From Paractinoplanes aksuensis (GTDB lineage Bacteria > Actinomycetota > Actinomycetes > Mycobacteriales > Micromonosporaceae): a stretch of DNA of 64,000 nt. Positions within the stretch are counted from its first letter, which is position 1. Each line of letters opens with the position of its first letter. The translations under genes and the position numbers were made by a program. Shown here piece after piece: positions 27,666-35,912 of this stretch. The stretch is from positions 248,001 to 312,000 of the forward strand of contig NZ_JAMYJR010000003.1 in NCBI RefSeq assembly GCF_024137025.1, given 5' to 3'. The notes beneath the pieces are model-generated. The model ran no database searches. It had not been told where the DNA came from and was given only the letters and a program-made list of their open reading frames with translations.

Positions 27666-28477
27666 CCACCGAGCCCGCCGCCGCGCTGGCCGAGGCCGAC
27701 GCCCTCGACCTGCTCAGCCGCGGCCGGCTCGAGATCGAGGGCCGGCTGGTCGACGCGTCCAACACCACGCTGCGGGCCGAGATCACGCTCGACGGGCTGA
27801 CCCGGCGCTGCGTCTACAAACCGGTGCAGGGTGAGCGCCCGCTGTGGGACTTCCCCGACGGCACCCTGGCCGGCCGCGAGGTCTCGGCCTACCTGGTGTC
27901 CCAGGCGACGGGGTGGGACCTGGTTCCCCCCACCATCCTGCGCGACGGCCCGCTCGGCTCCGGCGCGCTGCAACTCTGGATCGACGAGCCGGCCACGGCC
28001 GAGTCGCTGATCGGCTTCGTGCCCGCCTACGACGTGCCCGAGGGCTGGCTGGCCGTGGCCAACGCCCGCGACGAGGACGGGGACGCCTACGCCCTGGCCC
28101 ACGCCGACGACCAGCGGCTGGCCCGGCTGGCCGTGTTCGACGCGGTGATCAACAACGCCGACCGCAAGGGCGGGCACGTGCTCTATCCGGCCACCGGCTC
28201 GGTGCACGGGGTCGACCACGGGGTCAGCTTCCACGTCGAGAACAAATTGCGTACGGTGCTCTGGGGCTGGACCGGCAAGCCGCTGATCCCCGAGGCGGCC
28301 GAGGTGCTGCCCGCGCTGCTGGCCCGGCTCGACGCCGACCTGGGCGCCGCGCTCGAGGACCACCTGACGATCAGCGAGGTGCAGCAGGTGCGGCTGCGTG
28401 CGCGGCGGCTGCTGCGGCGGGGCCGGTTCCCCGATCCGCCCCAGGACTGGCCCGCCATTCCCTGGCCGCCTGTGTAG
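27662..28477 (+). CDS. SCO1664 family protein (PI3/4-kinase-like fold)
   Basis: A 271-residue protein starting at a GTG inside the DUF3090 stop. Motifs resemble the atypical kinase catalytic loop: CVYKPVQGERPLWDFPDGTL (substrate/ATP side) then VFDAVINNADRKGGHVL and GVDHGVSFH (metal-binding DHG). It is a constant neighbour of mshC in actinobacteria, but its substrate is unknown. Activity as a kinase is inferred from these motifs only. Confidence 0.85.
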   Translation: MTTEPAAALAEADALDLLSRGRLEIEGRLVDASNTTLRAEITLDGLTRRCVYKPVQGERPLWDFPDGTLAGREVSAYLVSQATGWDLVPPTILRDGPLGSGALQLWIDEPATAESLIGFVPAYDVPEGWLAVANARDEDGDAYALAHADDQRLARLAVFDAVINNADRKGGHVLYPATGSVHGVDHGVSFHVENKLRTVLWGWTGKPLIPEAAEVLPALLARLDADLGAALEDHLTISEVQQVRLRARRLLRRGRFPDPPQDWPAIPWPPV

Positions 28478-28529
28478 TTTTGTTCACGCCGCCGGGCGTC
28501 CTGTCACAACTGCTGGATAGTGTTCTGGC

Positions 28530-29768
28530 ATGGATTCATGGACCGGGCACGACGTGCCGACCCTGCCGGGAACGGCGACCCCGCCGCGCCTCTACGACTC
28601 GGCCCGCCGCTCGGTTTCCGCTTCGGCGCCCGGCTCCACGGCGACGATGTACGTCTGCGGCATCACCCCCTACGACGCCACCCACCTCGGCCACGCGGCC
28701 ACGATGATCACCTTCGATCTCGTGAACCGGGCCTGGCGCGACGCCGGTCTCGACGTCAACTACGTGCAGAACGTGACCGACATCGACGACCCGCTGCTCG
28801 AGCGCGCGACCCGCGACGGGGAGGACTGGATCGTCCTCGGCATGCGCGAGACGGCCCTGTTCCGCGAGGACATGGAGGCGCTGCGGATCATCCCGCCGGC
28901 CCACTACGTCGGCGCGGTCGAGTCGATCCCTTTGATCACGACGCATGTTCAGGAGCTCATTTCCTCCGGCGCGGCCTACATGCTCGACGACGGCACCGGT
29001 GACGTCTACTACTCGATCGCGGCCGCCCCGCGGTTCGGCTACGAGTCCAATCTCTCCCGCGACGAGATGATCTCGCTCTCGCGCGAGCGCGGCGGCGACC
29101 CCGACCGCGCGGGCAAGCGCGACCCGCTCGACCCGCTGCTGTGGCGCGGCGCCCGCGACGGCGAACCGGCCTGGGACGGCGGCGACCTCGGCCCCGGCCG
29201 CCCCGGCTGGCACATCGAGTGCACGACGATCGCGCTCGACCGGCTGGGCGAGACGATCGATGTCCAGGGCGGCGGCAACGACTTGCTCTACCCCCACCAC
29301 GAGTGCTCGGCCGCGCACGCCGAGACGCTGACCGGGCGGGCCCCGTTCGCCTCGCACTACGTGCACGCCGGCATGATCGGGCTCGACGGCGAGAAGATGT
29401 CGAAGTCCAAGGGCAACCTGGTCTTCGTGTCCCGCCTGCGCGGTGACGGGGTCGACCCGATGGCCGTACGGCTGGGTCTGCTGTCGAGCCACTACCGCGG
29501 TGACCGCGAGTGGACCGACGAGGTGCTCAAGACGGGCGAGGAGCGGCTGGCCCGCTGGCGCTCGGCCGCGGCCGCCCCGGCCGGTCCGTCGGGGGAGGGG
29601 CTGGTGGCGGCGGTGCGTGAGGCACTGAGCGACGATCTCGACTCGCCGGCGGCGCTGGCCGTGGTCGACGCGTGGGCCGAGGCGGCGCTGTCCGGCGCCG
29701 GCGACGACGACGAGGCGCCGGCGCTGATGGCCCGGACGGTCGACGCACTGCTCGGCGTACGCCTCTGA
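28530..29768 (+). CDS. mshC: Mycothiol biosynthesis cysteine ligase MshC
   Basis: A 412-residue enzyme related to cysteinyl-tRNA synthetase that joins cysteine to GlcN-Ins using ATP, the penultimate step of mycothiol synthesis. Class I signatures are clear: HLGHA (52-56) for the HIGH motif and KMSKS at 289-293. Zinc ligands match the known enzyme: C43 in [13 protein letters not shown] and C231 in WHIECTT, with a His in YPHHECS near 255. It lacks the tRNA anticodon-binding tail, as expected for MshC. The start is 52 nt after the SCO1664-family gene. Confidence 0.95.
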   Translation: MDSWTGHDVPTLPGTATPPRLYDSARRSVSASAPGSTATMYVCGITPYDATHLGHAATMITFDLVNRAWRDAGLDVNYVQNVTDIDDPLLERATRDGEDWIVLGMRETALFREDMEALRIIPPAHYVGAVESIPLITTHVQELISSGAAYMLDDGTGDVYYSIAAAPRFGYESNLSRDEMISLSRERGGDPDRAGKRDPLDPLLWRGARDGEPAWDGGDLGPGRPGWHIECTTIALDRLGETIDVQGGGNDLLYPHHECSAAHAETLTGRAPFASHYVHAGMIGLDGEKMSKSKGNLVFVSRLRGDGVDPMAVRLGLLSSHYRGDREWTDEVLKTGEERLARWRSAAAAPAGPSGEGLVAAVREALSDDLDSPAALAVVDAWAEAALSGAGDDDEAPALMARTVDALLGVRL

Positions 29769-29988
29769 CAGCGCTTTTCTCTTTGCTTGTCGCGGCTCGG
29801 GCTACACGCCCGGGCCGCTGCGCTTCGGGTGGAGGCCGCCCCGCGAGGACCTTAGACGCTCGATCCGGGCTACTGGGCGGTTCCGGAACATTCCACACGG
29901 TCGACTTGACTTAACGGAAATAAGCCACGATTTGGGCACAATTCGGACAGACTTGGGGTGTTCCTGAAAACGTCCGAAAGGAAACACC

Positions 29989-30213
29989 ATGCGTCGTCCG
30001 GTCCGCTACATCGCCGGTCTCATGCTCGCCACCGCCGCCGGCCTCGCCTTCGCGGCCCCCGCCAGCGCCGCCGTCGCCGGCGGCCCGTTCGGGGACGACT
30101 TCTTCGTCGACCAGAGCAGCCAGGACTCGTACAGCCAGTTCGCGATCCTGAACCTGCTCAGCCCGAACGGTCACGACAACACCGGCCTCAACCTGCCGAT
30201 CATCGGCAACTGA
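29989..30213 (+). CDS. Small secreted protein of unknown function
   Basis: A 74-residue precursor with a Sec signal peptide (RRPVRY, hydrophobic core, cleavage likely after PASA at about residue 27), leaving about 47 residues. The mature part is hydrophilic with FFVDQSSQDSYSQFAIL, then LNLLSPNGHDNTGLN and a C-terminal LPIIGN. There are no Cys residues. Size and style recall small actinobacterial surface proteins such as rodlins or chaplins, but it matches neither. Ribosome site AAAGGAAA precedes the ATG. A long hairpin terminator follows. Confidence 0.72.
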   Translation: MRRPVRYIAGLMLATAAGLAFAAPASAAVAGGPFGDDFFVDQSSQDSYSQFAILNLLSPNGHDNTGLNLPIIGN

Positions 30214-30216
30214 GCA

Positions 30217-30287
30217 CCGCCTGACAGCACTGGACCCGGGGCGCCCTTCGCACAGGGCACCTCGGGTCTTCTGCTGTCTCAGGCGGA
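30217..30287. terminator. Long imperfect hairpin between convergent genes
   Basis: Two nested stems: outer GCCTGACAGCA with TGCTGTCTCAGGC, inner GACCCGGGGCGCCC with AGGGCACCTCGGGTC (two mismatches). It lies between the secreted-protein gene and the convergent gene at 30279, overlapping that gene's stop region by a few bases. A terminator is the simplest reading; a structured 3' end stabilising the short message is another. Confidence 0.6.
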
Positions 30288-30968
30288 GGCGGCGTGGTAG
30301 CGGGCGATGTACTCGTCGCCACCCTCCGGCATCGGCGTGCCGCCGGTCGCCGCGAACCAGATCTCGTTCTCCAGCCAGAACCGGCACATGAACGCCTCGA
30401 ACGATTCGGCGTTGAAGTCGATCGTGACGTCGTCCTCGTCCTCGTCGTCCGTGCCGTAGAAACCGGCGGACGAAACTACCGCATGGTCACCGCCCTCCGC
30501 TGCGAGGTACAGATACCAGTACACGCAGCCCTGCTGGTCGGCGAGAAAACGAATGAGGTGCCCACGCCCGGTCGGCGCCGGCACCGGTGTCACGTCCAGA
30601 TCGACGAAGCAGGCCGTGCTCGAGCGGACGCGCCGCTGCCGGTCCGCCGAACCCAGGAACTGGACGAAGGGCGGCGGAAGGGCGAGCGATGCATGCGAGC
30701 AGGCGGCGATGAGCGCGGGCAGGCTCGCGTCGGCGTTGCCGAGGATCGGCCACTTCTCGTGCGGCCGCTGCCGATCCAGCCAGGCGAAGTCACCGCGCAG
30801 CTCGAACGGAAGCGCGGGCAGATCGCCGTACTCGTAGTGGCCGTAGGTTCCGGCCCGCGGCCGGAGCGACACGCCGGCCGCCATGAGATCGGTGCCGCAC
30901 CAGGTGGCTGGGAACGGGGAGTCCTCGACGTGCATCGCGACATGATCCACTATGGCCGCGACCGTCAT
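30279..30968 (-). CDS. Uncharacterised protein, possibly SUKH-like
   Basis: A 229-residue soluble protein. The C-terminal end (ESFEAFMCRFWLENEIWFAA, then GDEYIARYHA) resembles the end of SMI1/KNR4 (SUKH) family proteins, which include immunity proteins to secreted toxins. The middle has SLALPPPFVQFLGS and a WYLYL strand that also fit that fold. No toxin gene is adjacent, so an immunity role is only a possibility. Composition is slightly less GC-biased than its neighbours. Confidence 0.65.
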   Translation of the reverse strand: MTVAAIVDHVAMHVEDSPFPATWCGTDLMAAGVSLRPRAGTYGHYEYGDLPALPFELRGDFAWLDRQRPHEKWPILGNADASLPALIAACSHASLALPPPFVQFLGSADRQRRVRSSTACFVDLDVTPVPAPTGRGHLIRFLADQQGCVYWYLYLAAEGGDHAVVSSAGFYGTDDEDEDDVTIDFNAESFEAFMCRFWLENEIWFAATGGTPMPEGGDEYIARYHAASA

Positions 30969-31010
30969 CCGGCCGGGTCGGACCTCGAGGGTGACGGTGA
31001 CGGCTGGGCA

Positions 31011-31802
31011 TCAAGCCAGGGCCAGCCCCGGGTCCGGGTCGGGATCCGGCGTCGGGGCCGGGATCTTGTACTCCTCGGTCAGCGTGGTCATCGGGCCCGG
31101 CCAGGTCGCCTGGGCGACCTCGATGGGCTTGCGTGTCTCGTCAAAGGCGACGTGCAGCAGGTGCAGCACCGGGGTGTCGGGCCGGATCTGCAGGATCTCG
31201 GCCTCCTCCCGGCTCGGCTGCCGGGCGCTGATCGTGTCGGTGGCCGAGGCGTAGCGCTTGCCGAGCACCTCTTCCGCCTCCTGATAGAGCGGTCGCCCGA
31301 ACGCCTCGGCCCGCTCCAGCGACGTGCCGCTGGCCTCGGTGACCCGGAACCAGGACGCGCCGACCTCCACCGCGGCGTCGTCGGCGCGCACGATGTGCCG
31401 GCGCACGAGCATCTCGGTGCCGTCGCGCACGCCGAACGCGTCGGCGACCTCCGGCGGGGCGGCCTCACGGCGTACGGAAACAAGCTGTTGCCGGTAGCGG
31501 GCGGCGAGATCGGCGTGATAGCCCCGATGCGCGCCGTACCGGCCCCGCGAGAGCCGGTTGAGCCGCCGCCGCGTGCCGCGGACGTAGGTGCCCGAGCCCG
31601 GCTTGGTGATCAGGATGCCCTCGACCCGCAGTTGGTCGACGGTGCGCTGCACGGTCTGCTTGGCCACCCCGAACATCTCGGCCATGGCCGGAATGCTCGG
31701 CAGCCGCTCGCCCGGCTGCCAGTCCCCGCGCCGGATGCGCTCCTTGAGCTGACCAGCAATCTGCCGATGCGGAAACTCGGCCGCTCCCGGATTGATCGTC
31801 AT
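31011..31802 (-). CDS. GntR/HutC-type regulator with UTRA domain
   Basis: A 263-residue regulator. Residues about 12-75 are the GntR winged helix (IAGQLKERIRRGDWQPGERL, AEMFGVAKQTVQRTVDQL). Residues about 95-245 fit a UTRA effector domain (EMLVRRHIVRADD, SARQPSREEAEIL, PVLHLLHVAFDE). The C-terminus is a Pro/Asp repeat (PTPDPDPDPG). The effector is unknown. Three CCTAGG hexamers lie just upstream of its start and probably include its own operator. Confidence 0.88.
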   Translation of the reverse strand: MTINPGAAEFPHRQIAGQLKERIRRGDWQPGERLPSIPAMAEMFGVAKQTVQRTVDQLRVEGILITKPGSGTYVRGTRRRLNRLSRGRYGAHRGYHADLAARYRQQLVSVRREAAPPEVADAFGVRDGTEMLVRRHIVRADDAAVEVGASWFRVTEASGTSLERAEAFGRPLYQEAEEVLGKRYASATDTISARQPSREEAEILQIRPDTPVLHLLHVAFDETRKPIEVAQATWPGPMTTLTEEYKIPAPTPDPDPDPGLALA

Positions 31803-31810
31803 CCCGACCT

Positions 31811-31831
31811 CCTAGGCCCTAGGTTCCTAGG
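31811..31831. promoter_or_regulatory. Putative GntR operator: three CCTAGG hexamers
   Basis: CCTAGG occurs at 31811-31816, 31818-31823 and 31826-31831, within 30 bp of the GntR start codon. The hexamers are self-complementary and could form overlapping palindromes for a dimeric regulator. Autoregulation is inferred. Confidence 0.6.
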
Positions 31832-32018
31832 ATGCCCGACACGCTGTGTCCCAGATCGCAGCGACACGCCGATGCGACCTCGCACCGATGCCGTCGGGCC
31901 CGATTCGCAGTCCCGGCCGGCGCACGATCGGGCTGCGGATCCGATGGGCTCTGCGACATGAACTTCGGCCGGGCGGCGACCGTAAGCGGGGAGGTCGTCG
32001 CTGGGGCTGATGGGCTGG

Positions 32019-32474
32019 TCAGCGTACGGTCAGGCGGATCACGGGGAGTTCGCGGTCGGTCTTGGTCTGGTACTGGGCGAAGCGGGCCGACGCGGCGGCG
32101 ATGCTGCGCCAGGCCGGCTCGCGGTCCGGGGTGGTCAGCTGTTCGGCGGTCACCGGGATCGCGCGGCCGCCGATTTCGATGCGCACCTGGTCGGGGTGGG
32201 CGGCCAGGTTGTAGTACCAGGCGGGGTTGCCGGCCGCGCCGGCGGCGGAGGCGACGATCAGCCAGCTGTCGGCACCGCGGTCGCCGGGGAAGTAGTTGAC
32301 CGGGTTCTGTCGCTCGGCGCCGCTCTTGCGGCCGATGGTGGTCAGCACGAGAGTGTCGGCCCCGACGCCCTGGCCGCGGCGGATGCGGCGCATGATCAAC
32401 CGGTTCGCCCAGGCCATCAGGCGGCCGCCGGGCTGCCGGGCGCCGCGCGTGCCGCGACGGGTCTCGAACGCCAT
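32019..32474 (-). CDS. Deazaflavin-dependent nitroreductase-family oxidoreductase (Ddn-like)
   Basis: A 151-residue split-barrel protein of the F420-binding Ddn family. Motifs: LVLTTIGRKSGAERQNPVNY for cofactor binding, then NPAWYYNLAAHPDQVRIEIG and REPAWRSIAAA. Such enzymes reduce quinones or nitro compounds with F420H2. The start at 32474 has GGGAG 6 nt upstream; longer frames start inside the operator. It is divergent from a MarR gene, with a perfect palindromic operator between them, so it is the likely target of that regulator. Confidence 0.85.
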   Translation of the reverse strand: MAFETRRGTRGARQPGGRLMAWANRLIMRRIRRGQGVGADTLVLTTIGRKSGAERQNPVNYFPGDRGADSWLIVASAAGAAGNPAWYYNLAAHPDQVRIEIGGRAIPVTAEQLTTPDREPAWRSIAAASARFAQYQTKTDRELPVIRLTVR

Positions 32475-32494
32475 GACTGCTCCCTCGATACCGT

Positions 32495-32533
32495 AGTTCA
32501 TGCCGTGAACCAAAGTAGTTCACGGCATGAACT
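32495..32533. promoter_or_regulatory. MarR-type operator between divergent genes
   Basis: A perfect inverted repeat with 16-bp arms (32495-32510 and 32518-32533). Each arm (GTTCATGCCGTGAAC) is itself a GTTCA-N5-TGAAC palindrome, so this is a double site that could bind two dimers. It lies between the Ddn-like gene and the MarR gene. Confidence 0.75.
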
Positions 32534-32555
32534 TGTGCAACGTTACGATGTCGTC

Positions 32556-32987
32556 GTGAACAGCCCCGAGTTCGGCAACGCGCTGGTCGGACTCTCGATC
32601 GTGATTCAGCGGCGGTTCGTTCAGATCTGCGGCGACCATGACCTGACGCCGGCCCAGGGCCAGTTGTTGTGCAGCGTCACGGACAGGCCCCGGCGCATGG
32701 CGGAACTGGCCGCGGCCCTGGGCATGGCCAAGAACGCGCTCAGTCAACTGGTCGACCGCACCGAGCGCCGGGGCCTCGTCCAGCGGGAGAGCCCGGGCCG
32801 TGACCGGCGCGTGATCACGCTCTATGCGACGGCCGAGGGCAAACTGATCGCCGACGCGCTCCACGCCGACATCGCCCAGCGCCTGCCCGACATCGCCGCT
32901 GACCTCGACCCCGCCGACCAGCAGGCCTTCCAGCGGATCGCCACCGCGATAGCCGACACCCGTCTGCCTCACGGCCAGAGCTGCTGA
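32556..32987 (+). CDS. MarR-family transcriptional regulator
   Basis: About 143 residues if started at the GTG at 32556; an in-frame GTG at 32535 is an alternative. No ribosome site is visible before either, so the message may be leaderless. The winged helix is clear: TPAQGQLLCSV, MAELAAALGMAKNALSQLVD and RRGLVQRESPGRDRRVITLYAT. Dimerisation helices flank it. It faces the Ddn-like oxidoreductase across a perfect palindrome, the usual layout for a self-regulated repressor of a reductase. Confidence 0.85.
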   Translation: MNSPEFGNALVGLSIVIQRRFVQICGDHDLTPAQGQLLCSVTDRPRRMAELAAALGMAKNALSQLVDRTERRGLVQRESPGRDRRVITLYATAEGKLIADALHADIAQRLPDIAADLDPADQQAFQRIATAIADTRLPHGQSC

Positions 32988-33033
32988 CCGGAGGAACGCG
33001 AAACCGCTCGGGCGCAGACGGGTGGGCGGCCGC

Positions 33034-33903
33034 CTACCAGGAGCCGGCGGTCGGGCCCGCGGAGCCGCCGCGGCGGCGGAGGTACTTCTCGAACTCGCTG
33101 GCGATCTCGTCGCCGGTCAGGGGCTGGATGCCCTCGTCGCCGACGCGCTCTTCCAACTCGCGCACGTATTCGCCCAGCTCGGCGTCCTGCTCGGCGGCGG
33201 CGCGGACGCGCTTCTCCCACTCGTCGGCCTCTTCGGCCAGGTCGGCCAGGGGGACGGGCAGGTCGAGAACGTCCTCGAGGCGGCTCAGCAGGGCCAGCGT
33301 CGCCTTGGGGCAGGGCGGGTTGTTGGCGTAGTGGGGCACGTGCACCCAGAACGACAGCGCGTCGAGGTCGGCCCGGCCCGCGGCCTCGTGCAGGACGCCG
33401 ACGATGCCGGTCGGGCCGTCGTAGCGGGTGGGGACGACCTTGTACTTGTCCTGGGCCTCGCGGTCGCTGGTCGAGCCGCTGATCGGCAGCGGGCGCGTGT
33501 ACGGCACGTCGGCCAGCAGGGCGCCCAGCAGGACGATCCGGTTGACCTCGAGGCTGTGGCAGACCTCGAGCACCTGCTCGCAGAAGGTGCGCCAGCGCAT
33601 GCTGGGCTCGATGCCGCGGATCAGCACGACATCGCGGTCGGCGCCGGGCGGGCTGGCCACCATGAAGCGGGTCGTCGGCCACTCGATCTTGCGGGTCTCA
33701 CCCTCGGCCATGGTGATCGTCGGCCGGCTGACCTGGAAGTCGTAGAAGTCCTCCGGGTCGATGGTGGAGATCTCGCGGGCCGACCACACCTGCTCGAGGT
33801 GTTCCACGGCCGCGGTCGATGCGTCCGCCGCGTCGTTCCAGCCCTCGAAGGCAGCGATCGCCACGGGGGAACGGAGCACCGGGAGGCCGTCGAACTCAGT
33901 CAT
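33034..33903 (-). CDS. PAC2 family protein
   Basis: A 289-residue protein of the PAC2 (proteasome assembly chaperone-like) fold. Signatures: PVAIAAFEGWNDAADAST at the N-terminus, RDVVLIRGIEPSMRWR, VLLGALLADVPYTRPLPISG and FWVHVPHYANNPPCPKATLAL. The C-terminal 80 residues are charged and coiled-coil-like. In bacteria the family's role is not settled; eukaryotic relatives assist proteasome assembly. The bacterial proteasome genes are 23 kb away, so no operon link exists. Confidence 0.88.
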   Translation of the reverse strand: MTEFDGLPVLRSPVAIAAFEGWNDAADASTAAVEHLEQVWSAREISTIDPEDFYDFQVSRPTITMAEGETRKIEWPTTRFMVASPPGADRDVVLIRGIEPSMRWRTFCEQVLEVCHSLEVNRIVLLGALLADVPYTRPLPISGSTSDREAQDKYKVVPTRYDGPTGIVGVLHEAAGRADLDALSFWVHVPHYANNPPCPKATLALLSRLEDVLDLPVPLADLAEEADEWEKRVRAAAEQDAELGEYVRELEERVGDEGIQPLTGDEIASEFEKYLRRRGGSAGPTAGSW

Positions 33904-33913
33904 GGGTAACAGC

Positions 33914-34507
33914 CTACGTGCGGCCGCGCGGCACCACCCGTCGGCCGCGCCGCGCCGCGTACACCTCGGGGGCCAGCACCGCCGCGCACCGCAGGTTGCG
34001 GTAGTGGCCCTCGTGATCCAGCCCGTACCCGACGATCAGGCCCGCACCGACATCGAATCCGATGTACGTGGGGGTGCCGGCCTCGAGGTGGGCCGTCTCG
34101 GGCTTGCGCAGCAGCGCGCACACGGTGATCGACGCCGGTTCGCGCTGGGCCAGGTTGGCGATCAGCCACGACATGGTCAGCCCGGTGTCGATGACCCCGT
34201 CCACGATCACGACGTCACGGCCGGTGATGTCGAGGTCGAGGTCCTTGAGCAGCCGCACCGAGCCCGACGCGCGGTTGCCGGTGCTGTACGACTTCACCGC
34301 CATCCAGCCGATCTCGACCTGACCCGGGTAGGCGCGGGCCAGGTCTACCGTGAAGGTGGCGGCGCCGCCCAGGACGCCGACCAGCACCGGCGTACGGGAA
34401 CCGAAGTTCTTGTGCAGTTCGGCCGCGAGCTCGCCGACGCGGGTGAGGATCTGCTGTTCGGTCAGGATCACGCTCTGTAGATCGTCGGCGACGTGACTAG
34501 CATCCAT
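33914..34507 (-). CDS. Hypoxanthine phosphoribosyltransferase-like protein
   Basis: A 197-residue type I phosphoribosyltransferase. The overall HPRT pattern is present (ILTEQQILTRVGELAAEL, WMAVKSYSTGNRASGSVRLL, KDLDLDITGRD, TYIGFDVGAGLIVGYGLD). The PRPP loop reads VVIVDGVIDTGLT, where ordinary HPRTs have VEDIIDTGLT, so the first acidic pair is changed from Glu-Asp to Asp-Gly. It may still act in purine salvage or have shifted substrate. It lies 10 nt upstream of the PAC2 gene on the same strand. Confidence 0.8.
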   Translation of the reverse strand: MDASHVADDLQSVILTEQQILTRVGELAAELHKNFGSRTPVLVGVLGGAATFTVDLARAYPGQVEIGWMAVKSYSTGNRASGSVRLLKDLDLDITGRDVVIVDGVIDTGLTMSWLIANLAQREPASITVCALLRKPETAHLEAGTPTYIGFDVGAGLIVGYGLDHEGHYRNLRCAAVLAPEVYAARRGRRVVPRGRT

Positions 34508-34617
34508 TGATCAGCCTCCGTCCGTTTTTATGGCCGGCGTCCTTTGCGGTCCGTTCAACTTCTAGTAAGGTCCGCGCGGTTGATCGTTCATGTTTCGGTA
34601 GCAGCAGGAGATGCGGG

Positions 34618-35433
34618 ATGACGCAGCGGTTCCCACTCGAAGTGATCCGCGACCGCACGTACAAACAGCGGGACGCCTGGTGGACCGTCGGCCTGGTCGA
34701 CCCGCTCGCCTCCCGCCTGGTCTGGCTCGTGCAGCCGTGGCGCTCGGTGACGCCCAACCGGTTGACCATCCTCGCCTTCGTCGTCGGGATCGGCAGCGCG
34801 TACTCGTTCTGGCGGGCCGACTACCCGTGGCTGCTGCTCGGGGCCCTGCTGTTCCACCTCAGCTTCGTCCTGGACTGCATGGACGGCAAGATCGCCCGCC
34901 TGAACGGGACGGGTTCGGCCTTCGGGTCGTGGCTCGACTACGTGTTCGACCGTTTGCGCGTGGCCATCTGCGCGGTCGGCTTGTTCGGGGGTCAGTATGC
35001 GGCGACGGAGAACCTGACCTACCTCTGGGTCGGCGGTGTGGTCGTCTTCCTCGACATGTTCCGCTACCTCAACGCGCTGCAGATGGGCAAGGTGCGGGCC
35101 GACGTCAACCAGGGCGCGGTCGTGATGACCGACGAGGACGCGCCGTCGGGCCCGGTCGTGGTGGCCGAGGCCACCGGCAACGAGTCGGCCGTGTGGCGCC
35201 TGCGCAACTTCCTCGTGCGGCACCGGATCCGCCCGCACCTGTTCAGCGGCATCGAGTTCATGATGTTCGTCTTCATCATCGGCCCGGTGGTCAAGCAGAT
35301 CGTGCCCGTCGCGATCCTGTCGTCGGTGCTGATGGTGGCGTTCGAGCTGCTGCTGATCTACCGCCTGTACGGCTACCTGAAGAGCAAGGCGGCGGCCAAG
35401 TCCGAGGAGCCGCGCGTGGCGGTGCCGGTCTAG
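34618..35433 (+). CDS. CDP-alcohol phosphatidyltransferase family protein
   Basis: A 271-residue membrane enzyme. The family motif D-x2-D-G-x2-A-R-x8-G-x3-D-x3-D is complete in LDCMDGKIARLNGTGSAFGS followed by WLDYVFD. Several membrane segments follow. Such enzymes transfer a phosphatidyl or phosphoryl group between CDP-linked and alcohol substrates in phospholipid or cell-wall precursor synthesis; the acceptor is unknown. Start set by GGAG 7 nt before the ATG. The stop overlaps the convergent acetyltransferase stop at a CTAG. Confidence 0.85.
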   Translation: MTQRFPLEVIRDRTYKQRDAWWTVGLVDPLASRLVWLVQPWRSVTPNRLTILAFVVGIGSAYSFWRADYPWLLLGALLFHLSFVLDCMDGKIARLNGTGSAFGSWLDYVFDRLRVAICAVGLFGGQYAATENLTYLWVGGVVVFLDMFRYLNALQMGKVRADVNQGAVVMTDEDAPSGPVVVAEATGNESAVWRLRNFLVRHRIRPHLFSGIEFMMFVFIIGPVVKQIVPVAILSSVLMVAFELLLIYRLYGYLKSKAAAKSEEPRVAVPV

Positions 35434-35891
35434 ATCAGGCTGTCCATCACTGTCACTTCGGGCAGGGCCGCGAACCCGGTGCGGGCGTAGAGCTCGATGG
35501 CCCGTACGTTCGCGGTCTCGGTCTGCAGCGAGAGGCGGTGCGCGCCGCTGGCCCGGGCCTCCTCCTCGACCGCGGTCAGCAGGGCCCGGGCCACTCCGCG
35601 GCGTCGCGCCGACGGTTTCACGTACAGGTCCCGCACCAGCCACACCGTACGCAGAGTGAGAGCGGCCGGCACTACCGCCACGGTGCAGATGCCGTCCGCC
35701 TCACCGGCCAGATAGACGCGAGCCCGGGCCGACTCGACCTGCTCGCGCAGCCATTCCCCGACCGCCTCGGGCGCCGGATTCGCGCCGTAGTGCTGCCGGT
35801 ACTCGTCGAGGAGTCCGGCCGCGGCGTCGATGTCCCCCAGGCTGCCCAAACGCGTCACCGTCACCCCCTCATAATTCCCCACAGGGGCCAC
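35430..35891 (-). CDS. GNAT-family N-acetyltransferase
   Basis: A 153-residue acetyltransferase. The acetyl-CoA loop is clear (VRDLYVKPSARRRGVARALL), preceded by the beta strand WLVRDLYV and followed by RLSLQTETANVRAIELYART-GF, typical of GNAT proteins acting on amino groups. The acceptor is unknown. The start at 35891 is uncertain; a GTG at 35864 is also possible. It is divergent from the membrane protein at 35913 with only 21 bp between. Confidence 0.82.
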   Translation of the reverse strand: MAPVGNYEGVTVTRLGSLGDIDAAAGLLDEYRQHYGANPAPEAVGEWLREQVESARARVYLAGEADGICTVAVVPAALTLRTVWLVRDLYVKPSARRRGVARALLTAVEEEARASGAHRLSLQTETANVRAIELYARTGFAALPEVTVMDSLI

Positions 35892-35912
35892 GAATCAGGG
35901 CATAATCCCATC

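Noticed and set aside
33034-33903. PAC2 gene as part of the proteasome operon.
   Set aside because: It lies 23 kb from arc-prcBA in a different transcription unit, so only family name links them.
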